Origin: Streptomyces lavendulae subsp. lavendulae
GTDB taxonomy: Bacteria; Actinomycetota; Actinomycetes; Streptomycetales; Streptomycetaceae
Direction of reading: 5' to 3'
Assembly: GCF_002803845.1 (NCBI RefSeq)
Contig: NZ_CP024985.1
Coordinates: 3,224,001 to 3,288,000, forward strand
DNA: 64,000 bases
The translations under genes and the position numbers were made by a program. The notes under the pieces are model-generated. The model was not told the origin of the DNA. It was given only the letters and a program-made list of their open reading frames with translations, and made no database searches. Below are positions 26,805-34,727 of this stretch, one piece after another. Numbering within the stretch: the stretch's first letter is position 1; every line of letters begins with the position of its first letter.

Positions 26805-26841
26805 AGACGGTTCGGAAACGGGTCGCGCGCTCAGGCAGGCG

Positions 26842-26937
26842 TCAGCGACAGAAGATGTCGGCCACGCTGTGCGCGGCCACACCGAGGAGCGCCAGCTCTA
26901 TGGCGGCGCTCGCGGCGGTGGTGTGGCGGTGCGACAT
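26842..26937 (-). CDS. 31-aa leader peptide candidate, apparently leaderless
   Basis: Short ORF starting MSHRHTTAASAA, with a central hydrophobic stretch IELALLGVAAHSVA and the end DIFCR before TGA. It has no Shine-Dalgarno. The ATG lies 2-3 nt from the start point predicted from the promoter just upstream, so the mRNA would be leaderless. It precedes a GC hairpin and the peptide-transporter operon, the layout of a regulatory leader peptide; Cys-Arg as the last two codons resembles Streptomyces cysteine leader peptides. The reading frame is certain; the role is inferred. Confidence 0.6.
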   Translation of the reverse strand: MSHRHTTAASAAIELALLGVAAHSVADIFCR

Positions 26938-26945
26938 GCGGAGAA

Positions 26946-26974
26946 CAATTACCGATCACCGGACGCGCTGTCAA
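26946..26974 (-). promoter_or_regulatory. Promoter for the leader ORF and peptide transporter operon
   Basis: Read on the minus strand: TTGACA (26974-26969), exactly 17 bp, then TAATTG (26951-26946), followed by the leader ATG at 26937. The -35 is a perfect match to the vegetative consensus; the -10 is moderate. Confidence 0.65.
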
Positions 26975-27007
26975 CGCGGCATCCGGTCGCCCATCGGTCT
27001 TCTCCGG

Positions 27008-28426
27008 TCAACTCCCGGGGAACACCCACGGGTTGGGCAGGCAGTGGATGTTGTCGATGTCGAGGGACTTGGTCTGCTGCTGCATGATCGGCGCGAGCGA
27101 GCCCGGGGTCTGGCAGCTCACGTGCCCGTGGCCGAGCCGGTGGCCGACCTCGTGGTTGATGAGCATCTGCCGGTACGCGAGCATCTGGTCCGGGCCGTAG
27201 GTCGGTGAGCCCTGGGCCCACCGGAAGGCGTTGATCATCACGCGTTCGGTGGCAGCGGAGTCGCAGGAGACGTTGTCCACGGTGGTGTCCAGGCCGGACT
27301 TCGCGCACCAGGTGCCGGTGGTCCCGGGGCTGGCCAGGGTGATCACGAAGTCGGCCTCGCCGGCCGGGACCCGCTCGAAGGTCATCGCACCGCCGTGGCC
27401 CCAGCTGCGCGGGTCGTTGAGGGTGCGCTGCACGGCCTCGGCGAACAGCTGCGGGTCCAGGCCCAGCCCCTGTTCCACGTCGACGCGGTAGCGCACCACC
27501 TTGCCCTTGCCCGGCGCCTTGGCAAACCCGGGGACGGTGTCGAAGGTGCCGGGACCGGCGAGCTTCGCGTCGATGGGCAGCTGCCGCGCCATCTGCTGTT
27601 CGTAGGTCTGCGGCTGCGCGGCGGCGGCGGGCGGGTTGGCCGGGGTGGCGCGGCCGTCGGAGCGGGAGGCGGCGGACTGGCCGCTCAGGGAGCGTTCGGG
27701 GGCGTCGTCCCCGGCGGCGTGCGCGTTGCCGGGGGCGGAGTCGCTGTCGGCGACCACCTGACCCGCGACGACGACGGCCAGCACGGTGGTGACGGCCGCC
27801 GCGGCCATCCCGGTGTACGTACGGATCCGCCCGCCCCGGACCGGCGCGGACGGCTCGGCGGCCCCGGAGCCCGCGGGGGTCTCGGGTGCCTGGGGCCGGC
27901 GCGGACCGGGCACCCGGCGGTGGGAGCCGGTGGAGGTCAGGGGGTCGGGCGCGGGCGGCGGGGGCGCCACCGTGACCCGGGGGAAGCCGACGGCGGGGGT
28001 GCCGAAGGCCGGGGTGTCGGTGTCCCGGGCGGGCATCCCGGCGTCGCGCACGGGGATCCGGGCGCCGCGCACGGGCGTGTCGGCGCCGCGCGCGGGCGGG
28101 GTGTGCACGGGCGGGGTGGGCGCGGCCGCGCGGGGGGCGCCGCGCCAGTCCCCGTGGACGGCGGCGGACGCGGGGGCGGGCTCCGCTCCCCAGGCCCCGC
28201 CGGGCTCGCGCTGCTCGGGGTGCCCGCCGGGGCGGGCACCGGGCGGGGCGGGACGGGCCGGCGGGGCGTAGCCCCGGTGGCTGACGGTGGCCTCGGCGCT
28301 CCGGCGCGCTCCGGGCGCGCCGTCGAACACCGGTCCGGGTGTGAAGGGCTCGGGCTCCGGCTCCGGCGGCGCGGCCTCCGGCCGCGGACGGGCAGGGGCG
28401 GAGTCCTTGCGACTATGTCGTCCCAC
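27008..28426 (-). CDS. DUF3152 membrane-anchored protein with metzincin-like zinc motif
   Basis: 472 aa from the GTG at 28426. A ~190-residue Pro/Ala/Arg-rich cytoplasmic part is followed by one membrane helix (TGMAAAAVTTVLAVVVAGQVVA) and a C-terminal extracellular DUF3152 domain. That domain carries NHEVGHRLGHGHVSC, an HExxHxxGxxH zinc-protease signature, plus a downstream Met (LAPIMQQQ) like a Met-turn. Cysteines in TWCAKSG, VSCDS, VSCQT and HCLPN may form disulfides. It is probably a surface metallopeptidase. It follows the alpha/beta hydrolase gene by 3 bp, so the two are cotranscribed. Confidence 0.85.
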   Translation of the reverse strand: MGRHSRKDSAPARPRPEAAPPEPEPEPFTPGPVFDGAPGARRSAEATVSHRGYAPPARPAPPGARPGGHPEQREPGGAWGAEPAPASAAVHGDWRGAPRAAAPTPPVHTPPARGADTPVRGARIPVRDAGMPARDTDTPAFGTPAVGFPRVTVAPPPPAPDPLTSTGSHRRVPGPRRPQAPETPAGSGAAEPSAPVRGGRIRTYTGMAAAAVTTVLAVVVAGQVVADSDSAPGNAHAAGDDAPERSLSGQSAASRSDGRATPANPPAAAAQPQTYEQQMARQLPIDAKLAGPGTFDTVPGFAKAPGKGKVVRYRVDVEQGLGLDPQLFAEAVQRTLNDPRSWGHGGAMTFERVPAGEADFVITLASPGTTGTWCAKSGLDTTVDNVSCDSAATERVMINAFRWAQGSPTYGPDQMLAYRQMLINHEVGHRLGHGHVSCQTPGSLAPIMQQQTKSLDIDNIHCLPNPWVFPGS

Positions 28427-28429
28427 GGT

Positions 28430-29410
28430 TCAGCCCTTGCTGTCTTCGGTGTTCCGGTCGGTGTCGTGCAGCAGCTCCCGGAAGGCGGCGGCCACCACCT
28501 CGGGGTACTCCATCATCGCCACGTGGCCGGCCTCGGGCAGGCTCAGCAGTCTCGATCCGCGGAAGGCCGCGGCGGCCCTGCGCGCCATCCGGTACGAGAC
28601 CAGCTGGTCCCGGCCGCCGTAGACCAGCAGCGTCGGCGCGAGCACGCGCCCGGCCTGGCGCCACAGTCCGTGCTGGCCACCGAGGGTGTAGGCGTCGACG
28701 ATCCCGCGCGAGGAACGCGTCATCGCCTCCCAGAAGTACGGCAGCTCCATCCGGCGTCGCATCTCCTCGACGGCGGCCCGGAAGCCTTCCTCCGTCACCC
28801 GTGAGGGGTCTCCGTAACAGAGGCCCGTCACCCCCAGGGTGCGTTGTTCGGCGCTCAGGCCCCGGGTGAGGCGGACGAGCAGGGGTGCCGCGCCCGGTAC
28901 GGCGAGCAGGGCGGTGGGCACCGCCGACCACTGCACGCGCAGCTCGGGCAGCGCGGGCGAGACCAGGGTCAGGGTGCGCACCAGGTCGGGCCGGACCGCG
29001 GCGACGCGGGTGGAGACGGCGCCGCCCAGGGAGTTGCCGAAGAGGTGGACGGGGCCGCGCCCGGCGGCGTCGAGGTGGCGGATGACCGCGCGGGCGAGTC
29101 CGGTGACGGAGTAGTCCCGGTCGGCGGGCGGCGGCGACCAGCCGAAGCCGGGCAGGTCGACGGCCTCGCCGTCGACGCTGTCGGCCAGCCGCTCCATGAG
29201 CTCCGACCAGTTCTGCGAGGAACCGCCGAGTCCGTGCACGAAGAGCGCGGGCGGCAGCCCTTCCCTCGTCGGTGGCCGGAAACGTACGTTCATCTCCAGG
29301 CCCGGCAGCGCGACGGTGCGCAGCTGCTCTCCTTCGGCCACCCGCGCGGCTCCCACCTGGGGGGTCGGCTCGACGGTGGACCGCACACCCGGCAGCTCGG
29401 TCGAAGACAT
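28430..29410 (-). CDS. Alpha/beta-fold hydrolase
   Basis: 326-aa hydrolase. Oxyanion segment ALFVHGLGGSSQNW, nucleophile elbow HLFGNSLGGAVS, acid region VYGGRDQLVSYRMA, and catalytic His in LPEAGHVAMMEYPEVV. The substrate is unknown (esterase, lipase or C-C hydrolase are all possible). It starts opposite a 71-aa gene with a 134-bp divergent promoter region between, and leads a two-gene unit with the DUF3152 gene. Confidence 0.88.
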   Translation of the reverse strand: MSSTELPGVRSTVEPTPQVGAARVAEGEQLRTVALPGLEMNVRFRPPTREGLPPALFVHGLGGSSQNWSELMERLADSVDGEAVDLPGFGWSPPPADRDYSVTGLARAVIRHLDAAGRGPVHLFGNSLGGAVSTRVAAVRPDLVRTLTLVSPALPELRVQWSAVPTALLAVPGAAPLLVRLTRGLSAEQRTLGVTGLCYGDPSRVTEEGFRAAVEEMRRRMELPYFWEAMTRSSRGIVDAYTLGGQHGLWRQAGRVLAPTLLVYGGRDQLVSYRMARRAAAAFRGSRLLSLPEAGHVAMMEYPEVVAAAFRELLHDTDRNTEDSKG

Positions 29411-29544
29411 GGGCCAATGTTACGAGACGATCACGCTCGCCCCCGTGTCTTCGCTTGTGTTGGCGGTCACAGGATCGTCTGGCGGCCTGCCCCCGATCCT
29501 CCTAGGCTCATAGGGAGGAGGACGAGGGAAGCGAGGGGAGCGCG

Positions 29545-29760
29545 ATGACAGTCGATCCTGCGGAACCGGAGACCTTCCGCAAGGAGCTCCGGGAAACGCT
29601 CAACACCGAGGCGCCGGAGGCGGACGCCGCAGAGCAGGACATCGAGATCCAGCCGCAGGAGGACGATTCGCTCACCGACCTGGAGCCCCTGGAAGCCCCG
29701 GAGGCGGATGCCGCGGAGCAGGCGCGAGTGGTCCCGCTGGACGAGGACGACTACCGCTGA
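29545..29760 (+). CDS. Small very acidic protein with an internal duplication
   Basis: 71 aa, unrecognised domain. About a third of the residues are Asp or Glu and there is no Cys, Trp or predicted helix through the membrane. The segment EAPEADAAEQ occurs twice, about 40 residues apart. A ribosome site (GAGGGGAG) precedes the ATG. It ends in VVPLDEDDYR. Its disorder and charge suggest a binding partner for a basic protein or nucleic-acid-binding protein, but no function is assigned. Confidence 0.7.
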   Translation: MTVDPAEPETFRKELRETLNTEAPEADAAEQDIEIQPQEDDSLTDLEPLEAPEADAAEQARVVPLDEDDYR

Positions 29761-29835
29761 CGGGCGCTGACCAGCGTGTCAGGGGTGTGTCCGGGTGGTC
29801 CGTACCGCGAGAAAACTCGGCTTGAACCCACCAGA

Positions 29836-29857
29836 TTCGGTTACCGAAAAGTACGAT
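29836..29857 (+). promoter_or_regulatory. Candidate TetR operator and -10 element
   Basis: A 13-bp palindrome TTCGGT-T-ACCGAA (29836-29848) lies just upstream of TACGAT (29852-29857), a plausible -10, about 50 bp ahead of the TetR start codon. Its place suggests autorepression. Confidence 0.5.
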
Positions 29858-29907
29858 GGCGGCGCGGCGCAGAGCGCACTGTGTTCTTAGAGAAAGTGGG
29901 AGGCGGC

Positions 29908-30546
29908 GTGACAGCCATCGAGCAGACCGAGGCAGCGCGTCCGCGGGGCACGCGACTGCCGCGCCGTGCCCGGCGCAACCAGCTGCTGGGCGCAGCCCAG
30001 GAGGTGTTCGTCGCGCAGGGCTACCACGCCGCCGCGATGGACGACATCGCGGAGCGCGCCGGGGTCAGCAAGCCGGTGCTGTACCAGCACTTCCCCGGCA
30101 AACTCGACCTGTACCTGGCGCTGCTGGACCAGCACTGCGAGGCACTGCTGGTGGCGGTGCGCACGGCACTGGAGTCCACCAGCGACAACAAGCTGCGCGT
30201 CGCCGCGACGATGGACGCCTACTTCGCGTACGTCGAGGACGAGGGTGGCGCGTTCCGGCTGGTGTTCGAGTCCGACCTGACGAACGAGCCCGCGGTGCGC
30301 GAGCGCGTCGACCGGGTCTCGCTCCAGTGCGCGGAGGCCATCTCGGACGTCATCGCCGAGGACACGGGCCTGTCGAAGGACGAGTCGATGCTGCTGGCCG
30401 TGGGCCTGGGCGGGGTTTCCCAGGTGGTGGCCCGGTACTGGCTGTCCAGCGAGAGCCCGGTCGCCCGTGACACGGCGGTGGGGCTGCTGACCTCGCTGGC
30501 CTGGCGCGGTATCGCCGGCTTCCCGCTGCACGGCACGGAGGGCTGA
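29908..30546 (+). CDS. TetR-family transcriptional regulator
   Basis: 212 aa from the GTG at 29908, preceded by GGGAGGC at good spacing. The N-terminal helix-turn-helix is RRNQLLGAAQEVFVAQGYHAAAMDDIAERAGVSKPVLYQHFPGKLDLYLALLD. The C-terminal ligand-binding half is all-helical (VEDEGGAFRLVFESDLTNEPAVRERVDRV). It probably represses itself through the palindrome upstream. Its other targets and ligand are unknown; the nearest genes are DUF3107 and small proteins. Confidence 0.92.
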   Translation: MTAIEQTEAARPRGTRLPRRARRNQLLGAAQEVFVAQGYHAAAMDDIAERAGVSKPVLYQHFPGKLDLYLALLDQHCEALLVAVRTALESTSDNKLRVAATMDAYFAYVEDEGGAFRLVFESDLTNEPAVRERVDRVSLQCAEAISDVIAEDTGLSKDESMLLAVGLGGVSQVVARYWLSSESPVARDTAVGLLTSLAWRGIAGFPLHGTEG

Positions 30547-30718
30547 GCGGGCGGGGCCGGGCGAGGGGTCCGGGCGGGCGCCGGGGCCGGGCCCTGACCG
30601 GCCGCTGTTCGCTGCGAGCGTGTCCGCCACGAGCCGATCGCATCCCCTCACCGGGCTAATGTGGACCGGGTAACGGCGCGGCTGATCGCGCGAAACGGAC
30701 CGTCGGAGGGACATAGCC

Positions 30719-30946
30719 GTGGAGGTCAAGATCGGCGTGCAGCACGCACCCCGGGAGATCGTGCTGGAGAGCGACCTGAGCGCCGAGGAGCTGGAGAGCG
30801 CCGTCGTCGCCGCACTGTCCGGCACGGCGCCGCTGCTGAGCCTGACCGACGTCAAGGGCCGCAAGGTCCTCGTGCCGTCCGACCGCCTGTCGTACGTCGA
30901 CCTGGGCGAGCCGAGCGTGCGGAAGGTCGGTTTCGGAGCTCTCTGA
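30719..30946 (+). CDS. DUF3107 family protein
   Basis: 75 aa from a GTG with GGAGG nine bases upstream. The whole length matches DUF3107, an actinobacterial family: MEVKIGVQHAPREIVLES, then ALSGTAPLLSLTDVKGRKVLVPSDRLSYVDLG. Small, soluble, probably an alpha/beta domain of unknown function, usually found near a TetR regulator and the ferritin-like gene as here. A terminator follows. Confidence 0.9.
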   Translation: MEVKIGVQHAPREIVLESDLSAEELESAVVAALSGTAPLLSLTDVKGRKVLVPSDRLSYVDLGEPSVRKVGFGAL

Positions 30947-30965
30947 GGCACCGGGAACTGAGGGG

Positions 30966-30997
30966 AACGGCCCGGCGGTTGACACCGCCGGGCCGTT
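30966..30997 (+). terminator. Terminator after the DUF3107 gene
   Basis: A 14-bp perfect stem (30966-30979 with 30984-30997), loop TGAC, followed by a pyrimidine-rich run (tttccgtttcttcc). Confidence 0.85.
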
Positions 30998-31063
30998 TCC
31001 GTTTCTTCCGCTTCGGGTAGGACCGCAGTGACCCGGTTTGCCCTGACGTATGGGAGTGACCTG

Positions 31064-31366
31064 ATGCTGCTGTTGGAGGCGATCGGCTCCGGCCTGCTGG
31101 GCCTCGCCCTGGCGGGCGCCGCCGTGCGCGTACTCGCCAAGCGGCTTCCGTCCACCAGAACGGTGCTGGTCAGCGGGGTGGCGGGGGCCCTGTTCGGGGC
31201 GTACCTCACCCACACCGCGCTCGGTCCGTGGCACAACACCGTGGCCGCGACCTGCCTCGGCGGGCTGGGCGTGTCGGCCGTCGTGCTCTCGCTGCTCCTG
31301 CGGCCGGCGGCGGGTTCCGGGCGCAGGTCCCGCAGGCCTCCGTTTTCGCTCCCGTCGCGGGGTTGA
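31064..31366 (+). CDS. Small hypothetical membrane protein
   Basis: 100 aa from the ATG at 31064 (GGGAG eight bases upstream); a GTG at 31028 would give 112 aa. Three hydrophobic helices are visible: LLLEAIGSGLLGLALAGAAV, VLVSGVAGALFGAYLTHTAL, and TVAATCLGGLGVSAVVLSLL, then a basic tail. No family recognised. It stands alone between terminators. Confidence 0.7.
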   Translation: MLLLEAIGSGLLGLALAGAAVRVLAKRLPSTRTVLVSGVAGALFGAYLTHTALGPWHNTVAATCLGGLGVSAVVLSLLLRPAAGSGRRSRRPPFSLPSRG

Positions 31367-31399
31367 GCCGCGCTGGAGTCTGACCCGCGGCGCACACGC

Positions 31400-31444
31400 G
31401 CGAAGGCCCCGGCCGCCGCGGGGCTGCGCGGCCGGGGCCTTCGC
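31400..31444. terminator. Bidirectional terminator
   Basis: A perfect 16-bp stem (31400-31415 with 31429-31444) with a 13-nt loop between a plus-strand and a minus-strand gene that converge. Confidence 0.85.
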
Positions 31445-31469
31445 CCGCGTACGGACGGGCGGGGCGGGT

Positions 31470-32228
31470 TCAGGCCGCGAGGCCGAGAGCCGCCATCCGC
31501 TTGGTGTGGGCCTTGGTGATGCGGGTGAACATCTCGCCGACGGCCGCCAGGTCGAAGCCGGCCGCCATCCCGTCGACGCCGCCGACCAGCATGGTGGAGA
31601 GCGCGTCGCGCTCGGCGACCACGCGCTGGGCCTGCGAGAGGGCCTCGCCCATGAGACGGCGGGCCCACAGCGCGAGCCGGCCGCCGCAGCGCGGGTCGGC
31701 CTCGATCGCGGCACGGACCTTCTCGACGGCGAAGCCGCCGTGGCCCGTGTCGTCGAGGACGCCGACGACCAGGGCGCGGGTGTCGGTGTCGAGGTGGGTG
31801 GCGACCTCGCGGTAGAAGTCGCTGGCGATCGAGTCGCCGACGTAGGCCTTGACCAGACCCTCCAGCCAGTCGGAGGGCGCGGTCTGGCGGTGGAAGTCGT
31901 CCACGCCCTTGGCGAAGGGCTCCATCGCCTCGGTGGGCTCGGCGTCGATCGCCGCGAGCCGGTCGCGCAGCCGCTCGAAGTGGTGGAATTCGGCGGAGGC
32001 CATCTTCGCGAGCTCGGCCTTGTCGCCCAGGGTGGGCGCGAGCTTGGCGTCCTCGGCGAGGCGCTCGAAGGCCGCGAGTTCCCCGTACGCCAGCGCGCCG
32101 AGCAGGTCCACCACGGCGGCGCGGTACTGGGGCGAGGCCGAGGCGGTCGCCCAGTCCTGGGCGGCGATGCCCTGCGCGCCGTCGGGCGCGCCGTCGTCGG
32201 CGGGAGATGCGTTTTCTACGGTCGACAT
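31470..32228 (-). CDS. Ferritin-like fold protein (MiaE-like)
   Basis: 252-aa helical protein, start at the ATG at 32228. Carboxylate and His residues typical of ferritin-like di-iron proteins are visible: AYGELAAFERLAEDA, then ASAEFHHFERLRDRL, YVGDSIASDFYREV and LDDTGHGGFAVEKV. The family is related to the tRNA hydroxylase MiaE in fold. Its substrate in actinobacteria is unknown. It is divergent from the DEAD-box helicase gene. Confidence 0.82.
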   Translation of the reverse strand: MSTVENASPADDGAPDGAQGIAAQDWATASASPQYRAAVVDLLGALAYGELAAFERLAEDAKLAPTLGDKAELAKMASAEFHHFERLRDRLAAIDAEPTEAMEPFAKGVDDFHRQTAPSDWLEGLVKAYVGDSIASDFYREVATHLDTDTRALVVGVLDDTGHGGFAVEKVRAAIEADPRCGGRLALWARRLMGEALSQAQRVVAERDALSTMLVGGVDGMAAGFDLAAVGEMFTRITKAHTKRMAALGLAA

Positions 32229-32621
32229 GCTCCGCACAATAGCCCGCCGAAAGGCGACACGAACCACCTGCTCAGTCCACGTAAACGCGCCTACCCGGTG
32301 AATTCACCCGACACACCTGCGCGATTCCGGGGTACAGTGGTAATGCGCCTGCCGGAATGCTCGGCGGGCCATCCGAATGAGGATGCCCGGTCGGTGGCCC
32401 GATCGGCTCCAACCCGACCGCCCTCTGTGCGGTGCGTACGTCCATGCGTACCACCTCCGCACGAGGGGCCCCCTCAGCGGCACGAGCGCTTGAGCGAAGG
32501 CTAGTGGTCCCGCGCAGCTTCGTACGACCTGCCCGAACCTGGGTGGGCGCAGTACTGCAAGCCCGGCACGGTACGACCCCCCTCGCCGCCTCGCGCCGCG
32601 TCTCACAGAAGAGGCAGCACC
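32229..32621 (+). promoter_or_regulatory. Long structured 5' leader of the DEAD-box helicase gene
   Basis: A gene-free 393-bp region between divergent genes. TACAGT at about 32334 is a plausible -10, which would give a leader of roughly 280 nt. At least three hairpins can be drawn: GCCTGCCG/CGGCGGGC near 32347-32369, CATCC/GGATG just after, and a longer imperfect one built on GTGCG...CGCAC and GTACG/CGTAC near 32428-32463. This is consistent with a regulatory untranslated region, as known for cold-shock helicase genes, but no known riboswitch was recognised. Confidence 0.5.
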
Positions 32622-34637
32622 CTGACTACGTTCCGAGACCTCGGGATCTTTCCCGAGACGGCCGAGGCCCTTGAGGCCGTCGGCATCGTGTCCCCCTTCC
32701 CGATCCAGGAGATGACCCTCCCCGTCGCCCTCTCCGGCACGGACGTCATCGGCCAGGCCAAGACCGGCACCGGCAAGACGCTGGGCTTCGGCCTCCCCCT
32801 GCTGGAGCGGGTCGTCGTCCCCGCGGACGTCGAGGCCGGCCGGGCCACGCCCGAGCAGCTGACCGACGCGCCGCAGGCCCTCGTGGTGGTTCCCACCCGC
32901 GAGCTGTGCACCCAGGTCACCAACGACCTCCTGACCGCGGGCAAGGTCCGCAACGTCCGCGTCCTCGCCATATACGGCGGCCGCGCGTACGAGCCCCAGG
33001 TCGAGGCCCTCAAGAAGGGCGTCGACGTGATCGTCGGCACCCCGGGCCGCCTCCTGGACCTGGCCGGGCAGAAGAAGCTGGACCTCTCCCGCGTCAAGGC
33101 CCTCGTCCTGGACGAGGCCGACGAGATGCTCGACCTGGGCTTCCTGCCCGACGTCGAGAAGATCATGGGCTACCTGCCCGCGAAGCGTCAGACGATGCTG
33201 TTCTCGGCCACCATGCCGGGCGCCGTCATCGGTCTGGCCCGCCGGTACATGACCCAGCCGACGCACATCCGCGCCGTCTCCGAGGACGGCGAGGGCGCGA
33301 CCGTCGCCAACATCAAGCAGCACGTCTTCCGTGCGCACAACATGGACAAGCCGGAGCTGGTCTCCCGCATCCTGCAGGCCGAGGGCCGTGGCCTGGCCAT
33401 GATCTTCTGCCGCACCAAGCGCACGGCGGCCGACATCGCCGAGCAGCTGGAGAAGCGCGGCTTCGCCTCCGGCGCCGTCCACGGCGACCTGGGCCAGGGC
33501 GCGCGCGAGCAGGCCCTGCGCGCGTTCCGCAACGGCAAGGTCGACGTGCTGGTGTGCACCGACGTCGCCGCGCGCGGCATCGACGTCGAGGGCGTGACCC
33601 ACGTCATCAACTACCAGACGCCCGAGGACGAGAAGACCTTCCTGCACCGCGTGGGCCGTACCGGCCGCGCGGGCAACAAGGGCACCGCCGTCACCCTGGT
33701 CGACTGGGACGACATCCCGCGCTGGCAGTTGATCAACAAGGCGCTGGAGCTCGACTTCCACGAGCCCGAGGAGACGTACTCCACGTCCCCGCACCTGTAC
33801 GAGCAGCTGAACATCCCGGCCGGCACCAAGGGCATCCTGCCGCGCGCCGAGCGCGTGCGGGCCGGCCTGAAGGCCGAGGAGCTCGAAGACCTCGGCGAGA
33901 CCGGCGGGCGCGGTGGCCGTGGCGGCCGCGGCGCGGCCGCTGCCGCCGTGGTGACCGAGGAGCGTCCCGCGCGTACCCGTACGCCGCGCCAGCGCCGCCG
34001 CACCCGTGGTGGCGAGGAGCTGGGCGACACGGCCGTGGCCGCCCCCGCGGCGGCTCCGGCCGCCGAGGCCCCCTCCGCCCCTGGCGCGCCCGCCGCCGAC
34101 GAGCCGCGCCGCCCGCGCCGCCGCCGCACCCGGGTCGCCGCTCCGGCCGTGGTGGCCGAGGCCGCCGTGGTCGAGGCCCCCGTGGCCGTCATGGTCGAGG
34201 CGCCCGTGGCTCCGGCCGTCGTCGAGGTCCCGGCTCCGGCCGTGTCCGAGGAGACTCCGGCCAAGCCGAAGCGCACCCGGACCCGCAAGCCCACGCAGAC
34301 CCCGGTCGCGCCGCTGGCCACCGCCGCCCTCGTGGTGGAGGAGGCTCCGGTGAAGGTGCGTCGTCCCCGCAAGGTCGCCGCTCCCGCCGTGGACGAGCCG
34401 GACTTCCAGATGGCCCCGCCGGTGGAGCCCGTCAAGGCCCGCCGCACCCGGGCGCCGCGCAAGGCCGCCGAGGCGCCCGTCGCCGCGGTGACCGAGGAGG
34501 CCCCCGCGAAGCCGAAGCGCACCCGGACCCGCAAGGTCGCCGAGGCCGCGCCGGTCACCGAGGCCGCCGCCGAGGCTCCCGCGAAGCCCAAGCGCACCCG
34601 GACCCGCAAGGTCGCCGAGGCCGCGCCGGAGGCGTAG
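32622..34637 (+). CDS. DEAD-box RNA helicase with basic C-terminal extension
   Basis: ATP-dependent RNA helicase (RhlE/DeaD type) for RNA remodelling or ribosome assembly. 671 aa if started at the CTG at 32622, seven bases after AAGAGG. No ATG, GTG or TTG occurs in frame before the Q-motif, and the GTG at 32688 would lose the family's N-terminus (LTTFRDLGIFPETAEALEA). Motifs: AKTGTGKT, PTREL, GTPGR, LDEADEM, FSATMPG, ARGIDVEGV, HRVGRTGRAG. Residues after ~440 form a low-complexity Ala/Pro/Arg tail with RGGRGGRG and several copies of AKPKRTRTRK, likely RNA-binding. A strong terminator follows. Confidence 0.93.
   Translation: MTTFRDLGIFPETAEALEAVGIVSPFPIQEMTLPVALSGTDVIGQAKTGTGKTLGFGLPLLERVVVPADVEAGRATPEQLTDAPQALVVVPTRELCTQVTNDLLTAGKVRNVRVLAIYGGRAYEPQVEALKKGVDVIVGTPGRLLDLAGQKKLDLSRVKALVLDEADEMLDLGFLPDVEKIMGYLPAKRQTMLFSATMPGAVIGLARRYMTQPTHIRAVSEDGEGATVANIKQHVFRAHNMDKPELVSRILQAEGRGLAMIFCRTKRTAADIAEQLEKRGFASGAVHGDLGQGAREQALRAFRNGKVDVLVCTDVAARGIDVEGVTHVINYQTPEDEKTFLHRVGRTGRAGNKGTAVTLVDWDDIPRWQLINKALELDFHEPEETYSTSPHLYEQLNIPAGTKGILPRAERVRAGLKAEELEDLGETGGRGGRGGRGAAAAAVVTEERPARTRTPRQRRRTRGGEELGDTAVAAPAAAPAAEAPSAPGAPAADEPRRPRRRRTRVAAPAVVAEAAVVEAPVAVMVEAPVAPAVVEVPAPAVSEETPAKPKRTRTRKPTQTPVAPLATAALVVEEAPVKVRRPRKVAAPAVDEPDFQMAPPVEPVKARRTRAPRKAAEAPVAAVTEEAPAKPKRTRTRKVAEAAPVTEAAAEAPAKPKRTRTRKVAEAAPEA
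34255..34618 (+). repeat. Repeats encoding AKPKRTRTRK in the helicase tail
   Basis: Near-identical ~33-bp blocks (gccaagccgaagcgcacccg and variants) recur at about 34259, 34506 and 34579. They encode basic motifs, with acidic/Ala spacers between. They probably expanded by recombination. Confidence 0.75.
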
Positions 34638-34652
34638 GGCTCACACCCTCAC

Positions 34653-34690
34653 GACGGCCCCGGCCCCCTTCCCAGGGGGCCGGGGCCGTC
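34653..34690 (+). terminator. Terminator of the helicase gene
   Basis: A perfect 16-bp stem (34653-34668 with 34675-34690) with the loop TTCCCA. Confidence 0.88.
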
Positions 34691-34727
34691 CTCGTACCCG
34701 GGCCTACGGGCCGGTAACCTCGGGGCC

